Shown in pieces: positions 1 through 8,324 of a stretch of 64,000 bases of DNA. Every line of letters begins with the position of its first letter. Position 1 is the stretch's first letter. Position numbers and translations under genes: made by a program. The notes below the pieces were generated by a model, which saw nothing but the letters and a program-made list of their open reading frames with translations, was not told where the DNA came from and did no database searches. The stretch comes from Nonomuraea indica (lineage in GTDB: Bacteria; Actinomycetota; Actinomycetes; Streptosporangiales; Streptosporangiaceae), in assembly GCF_002850745.1 (NCBI RefSeq), contig NZ_KZ559474.1:1-64000 (forward strand), read 5' to 3'.

Positions 1-294
1 CTGCAAGGCCATCGCTCTTCTGCAGAACTACGAAGTCGCCCGAGGATGAAAAGAGGTCAGTGCCCGTCCGGAACGCTGAGGCCGCGACGATCGCTGACTT
101 CGGTCCCCGCGTCTCGGGCTGGGGCGGTCGCTGCCGCGGACCGACTCCGTCGGTCCTTGCCATCGGTCTTCTGGGGTGCTGTCCGTAGTCGTAGCCCTCG
201 CCGAGCGCCGCCGAGGATGAGAAGCAGCCACCCGCGACGCGAGTCCGTACGGCACCAAGCACCAACCCTGCAGCTATCACGCCGCTACAGCCAT
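1..294. other. Left edge, no supportable gene
   Basis: I see no reading frame here with convincing coding character. The open frames on both strands are Arg/Pro/Ser-rich, typical of chance frames in GC-rich DNA. It may be the 3' flank of a gene that lies outside the window. Confidence 0.4.
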
Positions 295-543
295 CTACCG
301 GGCGGCGCTCGACAGCAGGTCTACCCAGAGCGCCCAGGTTTCGCTCGTTGACACCGGGCTCGTCTCGTGGACCTGGTGGCCGTCGTCGAGCTGGATGTTC
401 CTACGGATGAAGGCTTGACCGCCGCCAGCGCACAGCTCGTACACCGTGGCACGGCAGTCACAGGTCCAGGCGAGCGCTCGGGTCCTGCGATTGTGGAGGT
501 CGGAAACACGCCACTCCAGACGCACGCGATCGCGCTGCGGCAT
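295..543 (-). CDS. Small hypothetical protein (82 aa)
   Basis: The product is a small soluble protein of unknown function. Its core, including 'VSDLHNRRTRALAWTCDC' and 'RATVYELCAGGGQAFIRR', has a balanced protein-like composition, unlike the Arg/Pro-rich shadow frames around it, and matches the style of short orphan proteins common in actinomycetes. There are three cysteines. I chose the ATG at 543. The open frame extends upstream to 807, but that part looks non-coding, and no clear ribosome-binding site decides between this ATG and nearby GTG codons at 549 and 525. No operon partner is evident. Confidence 0.5.
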   Translation of the reverse strand: MPQRDRVRLEWRVSDLHNRRTRALAWTCDCRATVYELCAGGGQAFIRRNIQLDDGHQVHETSPVSTSETWALWVDLLSSAAR

Positions 544-655
544 GGCCACATGCGGACTGAGGCAACGGTCAAGGTCGGTTGAGAACGTCTCGGAGGGAGC
601 CACGTCAGCGCTATAGTGCGCTGCCCATCGCCATGGCGCACAACAGCCTCCTGTC

Positions 656-799
656 ATGCTCGGGTGGTGGGTCGCCGCCGCGCTGGTCTGGTTGCTGCTC
701 GGGCTGATGCAGCTGGCCGGCGCGGTGAAACTGCTCACTGGCGCGGTCAGTGACCATTCTCGTTTCCGCCTTGCTCGGTCATGCCCCGTGCCCGGATGA
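656..799 (+). CDS. Possible 47-aa single-pass membrane peptide
   Basis: The frame encodes one strongly hydrophobic helix near the N-terminus (about residues 4-24, with 'WWVAAALVWLLLGLMQLAG'), followed by a short basic tail. There is no good ribosome-binding site. It could be a genuine small membrane protein, a decayed fragment of a larger one, or chance. Confidence 0.25.
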   Translation: MLGWWVAAALVWLLLGLMQLAGAVKLLTGAVSDHSRFRLARSCPVPG

Positions 800-819
800 T
801 GCGGCACTGTAGTCGGTAT

Positions 820-1710
820 TCACTGCGGCTCCGGGTCAAGGCAGCTTCTGGTTTCATGTACCTGGTCCTTCGGTGGGGGCCCGATGGACACGTCGCTTCC
901 CCAGTCGGTGAAGTCGATCTCGGTCACGGCGGTCCTGGGTATGCCTTCCTCCGCCAGGGGATCGGTCGTGATGAGACGGACCCGGCGGGGAAGCTGGTCC
1001 GGCCCGACCCACAACTGCCACGAGACCTCTGCCGAGCGGGACCGCCTCAGCAGTTGCGCTGCCATAACGGGGTCGTCGCCTGGGGCCGGGATGCTGAACT
1101 CAGCCTGCGCGGCACTCCCGGAATGTACGACGGTGGCGACCGCGTCGATAACCCCGGCGGAGGAAGGAGCTGGAGCCGCAAGCCTCTGCAGCACCTTGGG
1201 CGACAAGACCGCACGTGCGTCGAGTGTCCCGAGGAGGCGCGCTGCCATCCCGCATCTGGGACTGCTGTGATGAAGCCAGGTCTTCCCGGCGGGAACGTCC
1301 TTCCGATCGGCTCGCTGCTCGTAGGTGCCGGAGTCGCCGATCGAAATCGCCCTGGTCGTCATATAGGACAGATCATCCGGGACGACGTTCTTCAACTCAT
1401 CGGGGATGTTGGTCCGGTGATAGGTCGTGGTCAGATCGGAGGCAGCCGCACCGAGCCGCAGGAATCCGGTGGTGCGGCTCTCACTGTATTCGCCGATGTT
1501 GATCGGCACGATGTCGTCGTCCGCCGGAGGGGTAGATATCGCGTCGCCGTAGTCGAGACGGATGAGCTTGGTGACCTTCACCCCGGTCGAGCCTTTCGCC
1601 TGCTGGGCCACCGCCTCGGCGGGCGTCCGCGCCGCCATCACGCTCGGTCCGCCGCATCCGGCCGTCAGAGTGATCAAAACCAGCGCCGGCGCGATCCTAG
1701 ACGAATGCAC
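820..1710 (-). CDS. Putative lipoprotein
   Basis: This is a predicted secreted lipoprotein of unknown function. A short N-terminal hydrophobic stretch leads into the lipobox 'LTAGC' (Cys at about residue 19). The mature part has no membrane segment and ends in a pattern typical of actinobacterial LppX/LprG-like lipoproteins ('DFTDWGSDVSIGPPP' near the C-terminus). That family binds lipids in mycobacteria, but membership here is inference. The start is GTG at 1710. A TATGAT hexamer at 1717-1722 (minus strand) lies 6 nt before it, so the transcript may be leaderless. It stands alone, downstream of the terminator of the ABC exporter operon. Confidence 0.7.
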   Translation of the reverse strand: MHSSRIAPALVLITLTAGCGGPSVMAARTPAEAVAQQAKGSTGVKVTKLIRLDYGDAISTPPADDDIVPINIGEYSESRTTGFLRLGAAASDLTTTYHRTNIPDELKNVVPDDLSYMTTRAISIGDSGTYEQRADRKDVPAGKTWLHHSSPRCGMAARLLGTLDARAVLSPKVLQRLAAPAPSSAGVIDAVATVVHSGSAAQAEFSIPAPGDDPVMAAQLLRRSRSAEVSWQLWVGPDQLPRRVRLITTDPLAEEGIPRTAVTEIDFTDWGSDVSIGPPPKDQVHETRSCLDPEPQ

Positions 1711-2054
1711 CCGGTGATCATAAGGGCCACGGGTGAGGGCCCTGCGTAGGCCACTCTGGTGGCGGTGGGCGCATCAGAGATAACGACGTGCGGTTGTGTG
1801 ACACAGACCGTGACGCGGGCGTACGCGGTGGGCTGACGCCCACGGTCCCTGTCCGGCGCCCGTTCGGCAGAGAAACCTGTGAGGTCGGGACGCCGGGTTG
1901 CGTGGCTTGAACGTGCACTCGCCCAGGTCACGTCCACGCACCTGTCAGGCCGTCCGACCGGCAGGGCCTGCCGGTTGGACGGGCGCCCCGCTCGGGTCGG
2001 TGTCGCCTGCCGCGGAGGGCCTCTGCGATGAGGTTCGCCGCTGGGAGGGAGTGT
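1711..2054. other. Intergenic region with terminator and promoter
   Basis: This 344-bp gap separates two minus-strand units. It contains the hairpin at 1950-1982, which fits as the terminator of the ABC exporter genes, and the putative -10 element (1717-1722) for the lipoprotein. I see no gene in it. Confidence 0.5.
1950..1982 (-). terminator. Strong hairpin after ABC exporter operon
   Basis: A 16-nt arm at 1950-1965 pairs with 1967-1982 around a single central base, with one G-T wobble in the arms. The tip would open into a small loop. It lies about 72 bp beyond the stop codon of the permease gene (minus strand). There is no U-tract, which is usual in GC-rich actinobacteria. Confidence 0.6.
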
Positions 2055-3956
2055 TCACGGGCCGTCGGCTGGTGCGATGCCGGCTCGGCGTGACTTGGCC
2101 AGGTAGTAGAGGCCGATGCCCAGTCCGGTGGTCAGCAGGACGAGCCCGAGGGTGATCATGGCGATGATGGTGGGCCATTGGAGATGCTGCGGTAGGTGCA
2201 GGGCCAGGAACCACGATCGGGTGACCTGGCCGGTGGTCAGCATGAGCGCGGGCACGATGCCCTGGGCCACCAGGAGCACCCAGCACAGGGTCAGGCTCGC
2301 GACGACGTAGGCGCGCCGGCCCGCCGGGGCCAGCATGAGGCCGAGCTTCTCAACGCCCAGGTCGGGCTTGGGCAGGTGCGGCCGCGCCAGATCCAGGGCT
2401 GGGGCCGGTCGCCTCCGCCTGGGCGAGACGCCGGTGCGCAGGTGCAGGAGCAACTCGGGCGCGCTCGATTCGAGTCTGGTCGCGGCGAGGCGCCCCAGCA
2501 GCCAGGCCAGCGCGAGGCCGCCGGCCAGGCCCACGACCGGTCCCGCCCAGGCCGGCCCCAGCCGGACCGCGAAAAAGGCGGGGGCCGCGGTCGCGGCGGT
2601 GAGGATCAGCACCATCAGTACCTGGGCGAAGTCGGTGCCGTTCTCCAGCAGGTTGCCGCTTCTGCGGTGCGGGTCGGTCATGGGCACCGGACGCAGCACC
2701 GAGACCAGCACGGTCACGCCCGCGCCGCCGCCCAGCAGCGCGGGCACGAGCGCCGTTAGCCAGGGCCACAGGCCGAACTCGCCGGTGAGGGCGACCGCGG
2801 CGACGGTCAAGGCCAGCGTCGGCGGCGCGGTGACGAGCAGCCAGGCGAGCTGACGGCCGCGCACGTCGTGGCGCGCGGCGCCGGGGATCATCATCTTGCC
2901 CCATAGCTCGGTGCCGTCCTCGCCGTAGAGGTTGGCGGAGACGGCCGCGACCCACAGGGCGAAGAGCGCTCCGGTCCAGGGCAGGAGGATCGGCGCGCCG
3001 ATGGCCAGCGGCAGCAGGCAGAACACCAGGGCGTAACACAGGGCGAAGACCAGGTAGTGAAACCGCAGCAGGTCCCGGGACCAGGTGCGCAGCTCCCGGG
3101 CGGCGACCGCCGTCACCGGGCCCGTGGCCCACCTTCCGGATGCCACCCGGACCGGGCGTCCGCTTGCGCGCCGGGTGGTCAGCCGCCGCTTCAGCAGGGC
3201 GGCCCAGCCGTACCAGCAGGCCACGCCGAGTCCGGCCAGCCCTGCCAGGGCGGTGGCCACCGTCGGCCACTGTCCCTGTCCGGCCGCCCGCACGGCCACC
3301 AGACCCCAGCCGGAGGGCAGCGCCGCCACCCAGGCGGAGAAGGGGGCGGGGAACCCAGTGCGCAGAGCGGCCTGCGCCAGGGGCGAGAGCACCCAGCTCG
3401 AATGCAGGGCGGCCAGGATGGCGGCGCTGACGAGAGCGGCCAGCGCCGCGCCCGCCTTGGACCGCATGACCTGGCCGAGCACCGCGGTGACCAGCCGGGA
3501 GGCGAGCACGCACACCACCAGCTGGAGGGCGACGGCGGCCACGCCGACCGTCGTGGCCGCCGCGCCGAACCCGGCCTTGACGGCCACCACCACGAGCGCC
3601 GAGAAGGCCACGAGCGTGACAAGGGGGGCGACACCGACGAACGCGGCCCCCGCCAGCCCGACCGCCAGGCGGCGTGGCGTGAACGACAGCAACGAGAAAT
3701 GCTCGGGACGCAACGTCTCGTCGCCGCCGCCGAACAGCGCCGGGCCCAGCAGCCAGCCCGCCGTCCACAGGGCGAACCCCACTCCGAGCAGGTCGAACGG
3801 CAGCGACGCGATCGGGTGGTCGCGCCCCGCGAGCACGATCAGGCCCCCCGCGAGGGCGAGCCCGGTCAGCGCGCCGGTGATCATCTGGGCGGCGCGCCGA
3901 CCGGTCATGGAGTGCCGTAGCACGGCCAGCTTCATCTGGATCAGGAGGACAGCCAC
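2055..3956 (-). CDS. ABC-2 type exporter permease
   Basis: This is the membrane component of an ABC exporter. The 633-aa product has many hydrophobic segments, with about ten or more helices along its length, and a hydrophilic stretch near residues 255-290. It overlaps the 3' end of the upstream ATPase gene by 16 bp, so the two are translationally coupled and surely form one transporter. The start is the GTG at 3956; an ATG at 3935 is an alternative. The substrate cannot be read from the sequence. The divergent TetR repressor and operators suggest induction by a small molecule, perhaps the exported compound. Confidence 0.8.
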   Translation of the reverse strand: MAVLLIQMKLAVLRHSMTGRRAAQMITGALTGLALAGGLIVLAGRDHPIASLPFDLLGVGFALWTAGWLLGPALFGGGDETLRPEHFSLLSFTPRRLAVGLAGAAFVGVAPLVTLVAFSALVVVAVKAGFGAAATTVGVAAVALQLVVCVLASRLVTAVLGQVMRSKAGAALAALVSAAILAALHSSWVLSPLAQAALRTGFPAPFSAWVAALPSGWGLVAVRAAGQGQWPTVATALAGLAGLGVACWYGWAALLKRRLTTRRASGRPVRVASGRWATGPVTAVAARELRTWSRDLLRFHYLVFALCYALVFCLLPLAIGAPILLPWTGALFALWVAAVSANLYGEDGTELWGKMMIPGAARHDVRGRQLAWLLVTAPPTLALTVAAVALTGEFGLWPWLTALVPALLGGGAGVTVLVSVLRPVPMTDPHRRSGNLLENGTDFAQVLMVLILTAATAAPAFFAVRLGPAWAGPVVGLAGGLALAWLLGRLAATRLESSAPELLLHLRTGVSPRRRRPAPALDLARPHLPKPDLGVEKLGLMLAPAGRRAYVVASLTLCWVLLVAQGIVPALMLTTGQVTRSWFLALHLPQHLQWPTIIAMITLGLVLLTTGLGIGLYYLAKSRRAGIAPADGP

Positions 3957-4711
3957 GCCAGCTCACCCATCTCGGGGACCTGGCCGCCGACCAGGCTCAC
4001 GAACCGCTCTTCCAGGCTCCGGCCCGCCCGCACGGCTTCCAGCGGGCCCGAGGCCACCACCCGGCCGGAGGCGATCACCGCCACGTGGTCGCACAACTGC
4101 TCGACCACGGCCATCACGTGGCTGGAGAACACCACCGAGCCGCCGGCGCGTACGAAACGCTTCAAGATCACTTTGATGGTGGCGGCCGAGACGGGGTCGA
4201 CGGCCTCCAGCGGCTCGTCCAGCACCAGCAGCCTCGGCGCGTGCAGCAGTGCCGTGGCCAGACCGATCTTCTTGCGCATGCCGGTCGAATACGCCATCAC
4301 CAAGGTGCGCTCGGCCTGGTCCAGTTCCAGGACCTCCAGCAGTTCGTCCGCCCGCCGCTCGACCTCCTCGACGTCCATGCCACGCAGCAGGCCGGTGAAG
4401 CGCAACAGTTCGCGGCCGGTCAGCCGTTCCGGCATGGACAACCCGTCGGGCAGCACGCCGATCAGTTGCTTGGCGCGCGCGGGGTCGGCCCACACGTCGA
4501 GGCCGAAGATCTCGGCCCGTCCGCCGTCGGGACGCAGCAGTCCCACGGCCATCGACAACGATGTCGTCTTGCCCGCTCCGTTGGGGCCGACCAGGCCGAA
4601 GAAGGACCCTCGCGGCACCTCCAGATCGATGTGGTCGACCACCGTCCTGCGGCCGAAGGTCTTGGTGAGAGCGGCGAGCCGAAGCGCCGCTTCTCTGCTT
4701 GATGGCCCCAC
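3941..4711 (-). CDS. ABC exporter ATP-binding protein
   Basis: This is the cytoplasmic ATPase that powers the adjoining permease. It has Walker A 'GPNGAGKTT' (about residues 43-51), a signature region 'YSTGMRKKIGLA' in place of the canonical LSGGQ and Walker B 'LLVLDEPLEAVDP', followed by an H-loop-like 'SSHVM'. The 256-aa length suits the DrrA/CcmA-like exporter class. The start is GTG at 4711, preceded by AGGAGGG (4716-4722, minus strand). Directly upstream are two copies of a palindrome shared with the divergent TetR gene, which probably represses both. Confidence 0.88.
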   Translation of the reverse strand: MGPSSREAALRLAALTKTFGRRTVVDHIDLEVPRGSFFGLVGPNGAGKTTSLSMAVGLLRPDGGRAEIFGLDVWADPARAKQLIGVLPDGLSMPERLTGRELLRFTGLLRGMDVEEVERRADELLEVLELDQAERTLVMAYSTGMRKKIGLATALLHAPRLLVLDEPLEAVDPVSAATIKVILKRFVRAGGSVVFSSHVMAVVEQLCDHVAVIASGRVVASGPLEAVRAGRSLEERFVSLVGGQVPEMGELAWLSS

Positions 4712-4730
4712 AGTGCCCTCCTGTAACTGA

Positions 4731-4744
4731 ACGGCACGTGCCGT
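4731..4744. promoter_or_regulatory. TetR operator copy 1 (ACGGCACGTGCCGT)
   Basis: This is a perfect 14-bp palindrome. It sits inside a larger symmetric arrangement: CTGAACGGCA at 4727-4736 is inverted as TGCCGTTCAG at 4744-4753. It lies 20 bp upstream of the exporter ATPase start and 71 bp before the TetR start. It is inferred to be the binding site of the adjacent TetR protein. Confidence 0.65.
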
Positions 4745-4783
4745 GCCGTTCAGAGCATGCTGGAGGACGGCAGAGGTGTCAAC

Positions 4784-4797
4784 ACGGCACGTGCCGT
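4784..4797. promoter_or_regulatory. TetR operator copy 2 (ACGGCACGTGCCGT)
   Basis: This is an exact second copy of the 14-bp palindrome. It starts 53 bp from the first copy, about five helical turns, and 18 bp before the TetR start codon. The twin sites in the divergent intergenic region suggest co-operative repression of both directions. Confidence 0.65.
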
Positions 4798-4814
4798 TCC
4801 ATTACGGTGGTGGG

Positions 4815-5396
4815 ATGACCGACAAGCGCGGCAGCCGTGCCACCGACCGGACCGAAGCCATCATGCGGACCACTCTGGAGTTGGGTAAGGAGATCGGCTA
4901 CGCCAAGCTCAGCATCGAAGCGGTCGCGGCCCGCGCCGGCGTCGGCAAGCACACGATCTACCGCCGCTGGTCGTCGAAGGGCGCCCTGTTCCTCGACTCA
5001 CTCCTGTCGCTGAACAAGTCCGACCTGGACTACCCCGACACCGGCGACATCGTCGCCGACCTGCGCCGGCAGATCCACGCGGCCATCGAACTGCTGGACC
5101 GGCCACCCGTGGGCCCCCTGTATCGCGCGCTGATCGGCGAGGCCCTGCTCAACCCCCAGGTCGCCGCGGCGCTCAACGACCACTTCATCACCCCGCAGGC
5201 GGAGAAGACCCTCGCCCGGCTGAAGGTGGCCCGCGACCAGGGGCAACTGTCACCCGGCTTCGACCTGGACCTGGCGATGGACATCTTGTCGGGCCCGCTG
5301 TACTTCCGGGCTTTGATCGTCCAGGAGCCGCTGACGCACGAATACGTCGACCGCGTGATCGAAGCCCTCTTCACCGGGATGGAACCCAGGCCTTGA
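4815..5396 (+). CDS. TetR family transcriptional repressor
   Basis: This is a DNA-binding repressor of 193 aa. An N-terminal helix-turn-helix at about residues 29-50 ('SIEAVAARAGVGKHTIYRRW') is followed by an all-helical C-terminal domain of the type that binds ligand and dimerises. The ATG at 4815 was chosen because the upstream extension of the frame runs through the two operator palindromes. It is divergent from an ABC exporter, with both operators in between, so it most likely represses the exporter and itself. The ligand is unknown. Confidence 0.85.
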   Translation: MTDKRGSRATDRTEAIMRTTLELGKEIGYAKLSIEAVAARAGVGKHTIYRRWSSKGALFLDSLLSLNKSDLDYPDTGDIVADLRRQIHAAIELLDRPPVGPLYRALIGEALLNPQVAAALNDHFITPQAEKTLARLKVARDQGQLSPGFDLDLAMDILSGPLYFRALIVQEPLTHEYVDRVIEALFTGMEPRP

Positions 5397-5539
5397 TCAC
5401 GGAGCCGGTCAGCGCGCTCCGCGCGTGCGTTCGACCCGGCCCTCGTGGGATGCGACGGAGTCGCTGGTCGCGGCTCGGGCCGGGCGCCGAGGCCGTACGG
5501 GAGGTGTGCCGAGGTGAAGGCGAGCGGCGCGCAGTGGGA

Positions 5540-6139
5540 TCAGGGTTGGTATCCGATGTGGCGCAGGAGAGCCTGCAGCCGTTGCTCGACCTGCGCCGCC
5601 GTCACGTCCTGCTCATGCTGGAGGAGGACGAATCCGATGGAGCCGGTCAGGATGTCCTGAATGACACGAGGATCCGTGTGGGGCGGGAACGTTCCGGCGT
5701 CGATGGCCTGCCGCGCGGTCTCGGTCAGGGCGTCCAGACGTGGCCGCAGGTAGCGCTCGGTATAGGCGGACACCAACTGCGGGTAGTCCACCGAGGCGCC
5801 GATGACCCGGGCCATCAGCGCGCGGAAGCGGGGGCGGCTGAGAAGCTCGGCAATGGACGAGATCAGTTCGTCGATCGACTGCCCGGCCGGCGCGGTGTCC
5901 ATGTCAGGGGCACGAGCGTGCTCCAAGGCGGCCATCAGGAGATCCTCCTTGGACCGCCAGCGCCGGTAGACCGTCAGTTTCGCCACACCGGCGCGTTGGG
6001 CGACCGCCTCGATGCTGGTGCCCGTCGCGCCGCGCTCGATCAGCAGGTCCAACGCCGCGTTCAGGATGGCGGCGTCGTTCTCCGGATCGCGGGGACGGCC
6101 GTGACGCTCTACGCCGGCCACAGCACCTGATTCAGCCAT
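5540..6139 (-). CDS. TetR family regulator, co-transcribed with FAD monooxygenase
   Basis: This is a 199-aa TetR-type regulator. The helix-turn-helix is at about residues 43-64 ('SIEAVAQRAGVAKLTVYRRW'), and the C-terminal domain resembles that of the other TetR in the window (both carry the YRRW-SK boundary). The start ATG at 6139 lies inside the 3' end of the monooxygenase gene (31-bp overlap), so the two form one operon with the regulator downstream. It probably controls the shared promoter near 7635-7650. The frame is open further upstream, but that part is antisense-like Arg/Pro-rich sequence. Confidence 0.85.
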   Translation of the reverse strand: MAESGAVAGVERHGRPRDPENDAAILNAALDLLIERGATGTSIEAVAQRAGVAKLTVYRRWRSKEDLLMAALEHARAPDMDTAPAGQSIDELISSIAELLSRPRFRALMARVIGASVDYPQLVSAYTERYLRPRLDALTETARQAIDAGTFPPHTDPRVIQDILTGSIGFVLLQHEQDVTAAQVEQRLQALLRHIGYQP

Positions 6140-7626
6140 GCTGTCAGTTTGTCCGGTGCTGAACGTCCACGCCAACCGATGTGCCCGTCGGGGCGGACCA
6201 GCGCCACGTCGGGTGAGTCGGGCTCCAGCGGGGTGAGCGCCACGACCAGGTCGGCGCCCAGTTGTGCGGCGGCGGCCTGGGCGTGACGGGCGGCGACGTC
6301 CGGCTTGTCGGCGAGCACCACCCAGCGTCCGCGGATCGCGGCGTGGAGCATGGTCCGGTCGCCGTTGAGAAGGCGGCAGGGGAGGTCGGGCATCCGGTCG
6401 CCGGGATGCAGGCCGGGCATCCACCGGGGCGAGGTGGGGGCCAGCGGGCCGCCCCGGTAGCTGATCCCGAGCTGGGAGGCGGCCAGCCACAGCCGGCGCT
6501 GCACGGCGGGCAGGCGGACGAGCGGCAGGACCAGCTTGTCGCGGACCAGGCGTTTCCACGGGTGGTCGGGCAGCATGATGTCCACGGCGGTGCTGGTGGC
6601 GCGCAGGACGTTGCGGGCCAGCGGGCGCCGTTCGCCTTCGTAGGTGTCGAGCAGGCGGTGGTCGGCGCGGCCGTGGGCGACCAGGACCAACTTCCAGGCC
6701 AGGTTCTCCGCGTCGCCCAGCCCGGTGTTCTGCCCCTGCCCACCGGTGGGGCTCTGGATGTGCGCCGCGTCGCCCGCCAGCAGGATCCGGCCGCGGCGAT
6801 AGGCGTCGGCGAGCCGGCGGTGGATGCGGAACTCCGAGGCCCAGCAGATGTCCGTCACCGTGTCGATGCCGACGCCGCTACGGCGGGAGAACTCACCCAG
6901 CACCCTGTCGGTGATCTCGCTCTCGGACAACTCGTCGGGCAGACCCGCCGGCGGTTCGGTGAACAAGCGCCAGGTGTCGTTGGGCAGCGCGGTCACGGAG
7001 AGCATGTGACCGGCCTCCATCCAGGTCGTGCTGCCGTTCTTGTCGAACGGCCACTGGGCCCGTACGTCGACCATCAACAGGCGTTCGAGAAGTTTGCGAC
7101 CGGGGAAGCCGATTCCGGCGAGCTTGCGTACCGTGCTGTGCGCGCCGTCGCAGCCGATCAACCAGCGTGTATCGATGCGATGTCCGGTGCTGTCGGCTGT
7201 CTGGACGGTCGCGGCGACGCTCGCGGTGTCCTGCTCGGCGGCCACCAGCCGGGTACCCCACTCCACGCTGCCGCCCAGTTCGGCCAACCGGTGCCGCAAC
7301 GCGCCTTCGACCTCCGCCTGCGAGATCAGCAGCGCCTGTTTCGGCTGGTCGGCGACTGCCTGGCCGACATGGAGGCGCAGCACGGTGCGCGGTCCTTCGT
7401 TGTAGGACATGTTGAGGGACGACTGGGAGCGCTGCGGCAGGTCACCGAGCGCGCCGATGCGCTCCAGCACTTCGACGCCGCGTGGTTGCAGGCCGAGGGC
7501 ACGGGAGGTGGTGGCAGGGCCGGAAGCGGCGTCAATGACGCGGACGGGGACGTTGTGCAGTGCCAGGTGGATGGCGAGGGCCAGCCCGGTGGGGCCGGCG
7601 CCCACGATGAGTACCGTGTCGGTCAT
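6109..7626 (-). CDS. FAD-dependent aromatic-type monooxygenase
   Basis: This is a flavin monooxygenase of the PheA/TfdB-like aromatic hydroxylase group (505 aa) that would hydroxylate an aromatic or polyketide-like substrate using NAD(P)H and O2. It has the N-terminal FAD-binding 'VLIVGAGPTGLALAIHLA' (GxGxxG), the 'GCDGAHSTVRK' (DG) motif, and 'GRILLAGDAAHIQSPTGGQG' (GD motif contacting FAD ribose). The C-terminal thioredoxin-like domain ends in 'ALVRPDGHIGWRG'. The ATG at 7626 starts right before the FAD motif; the longer frame adds no recognisable domain. It overlaps the downstream TetR gene. A detoxification role is plausible but not shown. Confidence 0.85.
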   Translation of the reverse strand: MTDTVLIVGAGPTGLALAIHLALHNVPVRVIDAASGPATTSRALGLQPRGVEVLERIGALGDLPQRSQSSLNMSYNEGPRTVLRLHVGQAVADQPKQALLISQAEVEGALRHRLAELGGSVEWGTRLVAAEQDTASVAATVQTADSTGHRIDTRWLIGCDGAHSTVRKLAGIGFPGRKLLERLLMVDVRAQWPFDKNGSTTWMEAGHMLSVTALPNDTWRLFTEPPAGLPDELSESEITDRVLGEFSRRSGVGIDTVTDICWASEFRIHRRLADAYRRGRILLAGDAAHIQSPTGGQGQNTGLGDAENLAWKLVLVAHGRADHRLLDTYEGERRPLARNVLRATSTAVDIMLPDHPWKRLVRDKLVLPLVRLPAVQRRLWLAASQLGISYRGGPLAPTSPRWMPGLHPGDRMPDLPCRLLNGDRTMLHAAIRGRWVVLADKPDVAARHAQAAAAQLGADLVVALTPLEPDSPDVALVRPDGHIGWRGRSAPDKLTAWLNQVLWPA

Positions 7627-7634
7627 TTCATAAA

Positions 7635-7650
7635 CGATACGGTACCGATT
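7635..7650. promoter_or_regulatory. Palindrome-containing promoter of the monooxygenase-tetR operon
   Basis: CGATACGGTACCGATT contains the perfect 8-bp palindrome CGGTACCG (7640-7647). On the minus strand it includes TATCGT, a fair -10 hexamer, about 7 nt before the monooxygenase ATG. This placement fits a TetR operator that covers the -10 region of a leaderless transcript. Confidence 0.45.
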
Positions 7651-7771
7651 ACTAAGTGGTGAGCGGAAATGACATGTGACAACGATCACCAAGGACGATG
7701 TGCGGGTGCAGGGCGGTGTCCTCGGATGCCTTCGGCCGTCAGCCGACCGCAGCCGGAGCGCTGATGCGGAT

Positions 7772-7802
7772 TTGACCCTGACGTCGCGTCAGGGCTGACG
7801 AT
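7772..7802 (+). promoter_or_regulatory. MerR-type promoter with 19-bp spacer and dyad operator
   Basis: A -35 hexamer TTGACC (7772-7777) and a -10 GACGAT (7797-7802) are 19 bp apart, the long spacing typical of MerR-controlled promoters. The perfect dyad CCCTGACG-TCG-CGTCAGGG (7776-7794) occupies the spacer. The expected transcription start falls at about 7809-7810, on the ATG of the next gene, so the message would be leaderless. The MerR regulator encoded downstream is the obvious ligand. Confidence 0.65.
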
Positions 7803-7809
7803 GAACCGC

Positions 7810-8316
7810 ATGACCGACTACTACGAGGCGTTCGAGGTCAGCCCTGTCCCTCTGCCCGGGCCCGACGCGACGCCACCGGAGATCTACCGGGGCATCTACG
7901 GCATGCCGTTGTTCGTCCGCGTGCCGACGCCGGACCTCGCCGCATCCGTGGACTTCTGGACCCGCGGGCTCGGATTCATCGACCTGTTCACCGTCCCGGG
8001 CCAGGTGACGCACCTTCGACGGTGGGCGTTCCAGGACGTCCTGCTCGTCCCGGCCGACGCCCTGCCGGCCACGGCGACGGTGAGCATCGGCGTCAGTTGC
8101 GTGCTGAGCCAGGTTGACGAGATCGCGCAGGCGTGCGCCGCGCTGGTGCCCGGATGCACGACGGGACCGCGACAGACGCCATGGAACACTGTGGAACTGG
8201 AAGTCGTCACGCCGGAGAACGCTCGTGTGATCATGACCGCGGCTCGCCCCCTCGACCTCGACAGCGCCGAGGCACGCTACCTCGAGGCGAACGGTTTCAC
8301 CCTGCCCAAGGGGTGA
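7810..8316 (+). CDS. VOC family (glyoxalase/bleomycin-resistance fold) protein
   Basis: This 168-aa protein looks like the vicinal-oxygen-chelate fold: 'MPLFVRVPTPDLAASVDFWTRGLGFIDLF' (about residues 33-61) is the usual first beta-alpha-beta-beta unit. Members are metalloenzymes or drug-sequestering proteins; the function here is not determinable. The ATG at 7810 is preferred over the ATG at 7801 because the MerR promoter places transcription initiation there and there is no ribosome-binding site. It sits 8 bp before a MerR/TipAS regulator, so drug sensing or sequestration is a reasonable inference. Confidence 0.75.
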   Translation: MTDYYEAFEVSPVPLPGPDATPPEIYRGIYGMPLFVRVPTPDLAASVDFWTRGLGFIDLFTVPGQVTHLRRWAFQDVLLVPADALPATATVSIGVSCVLSQVDEIAQACAALVPGCTTGPRQTPWNTVELEVVTPENARVIMTAARPLDLDSAEARYLEANGFTLPKG

Positions 8317-8324
8317 GACCGGGG

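Noticed and set aside
2350..3966. Long open frame antisense-like to, and offset from, the ABC permease
   Set aside because: It is an Arg/Pro/Gly-rich shadow in another frame of the permease gene, with no domain; the permease frame has clear membrane helices.
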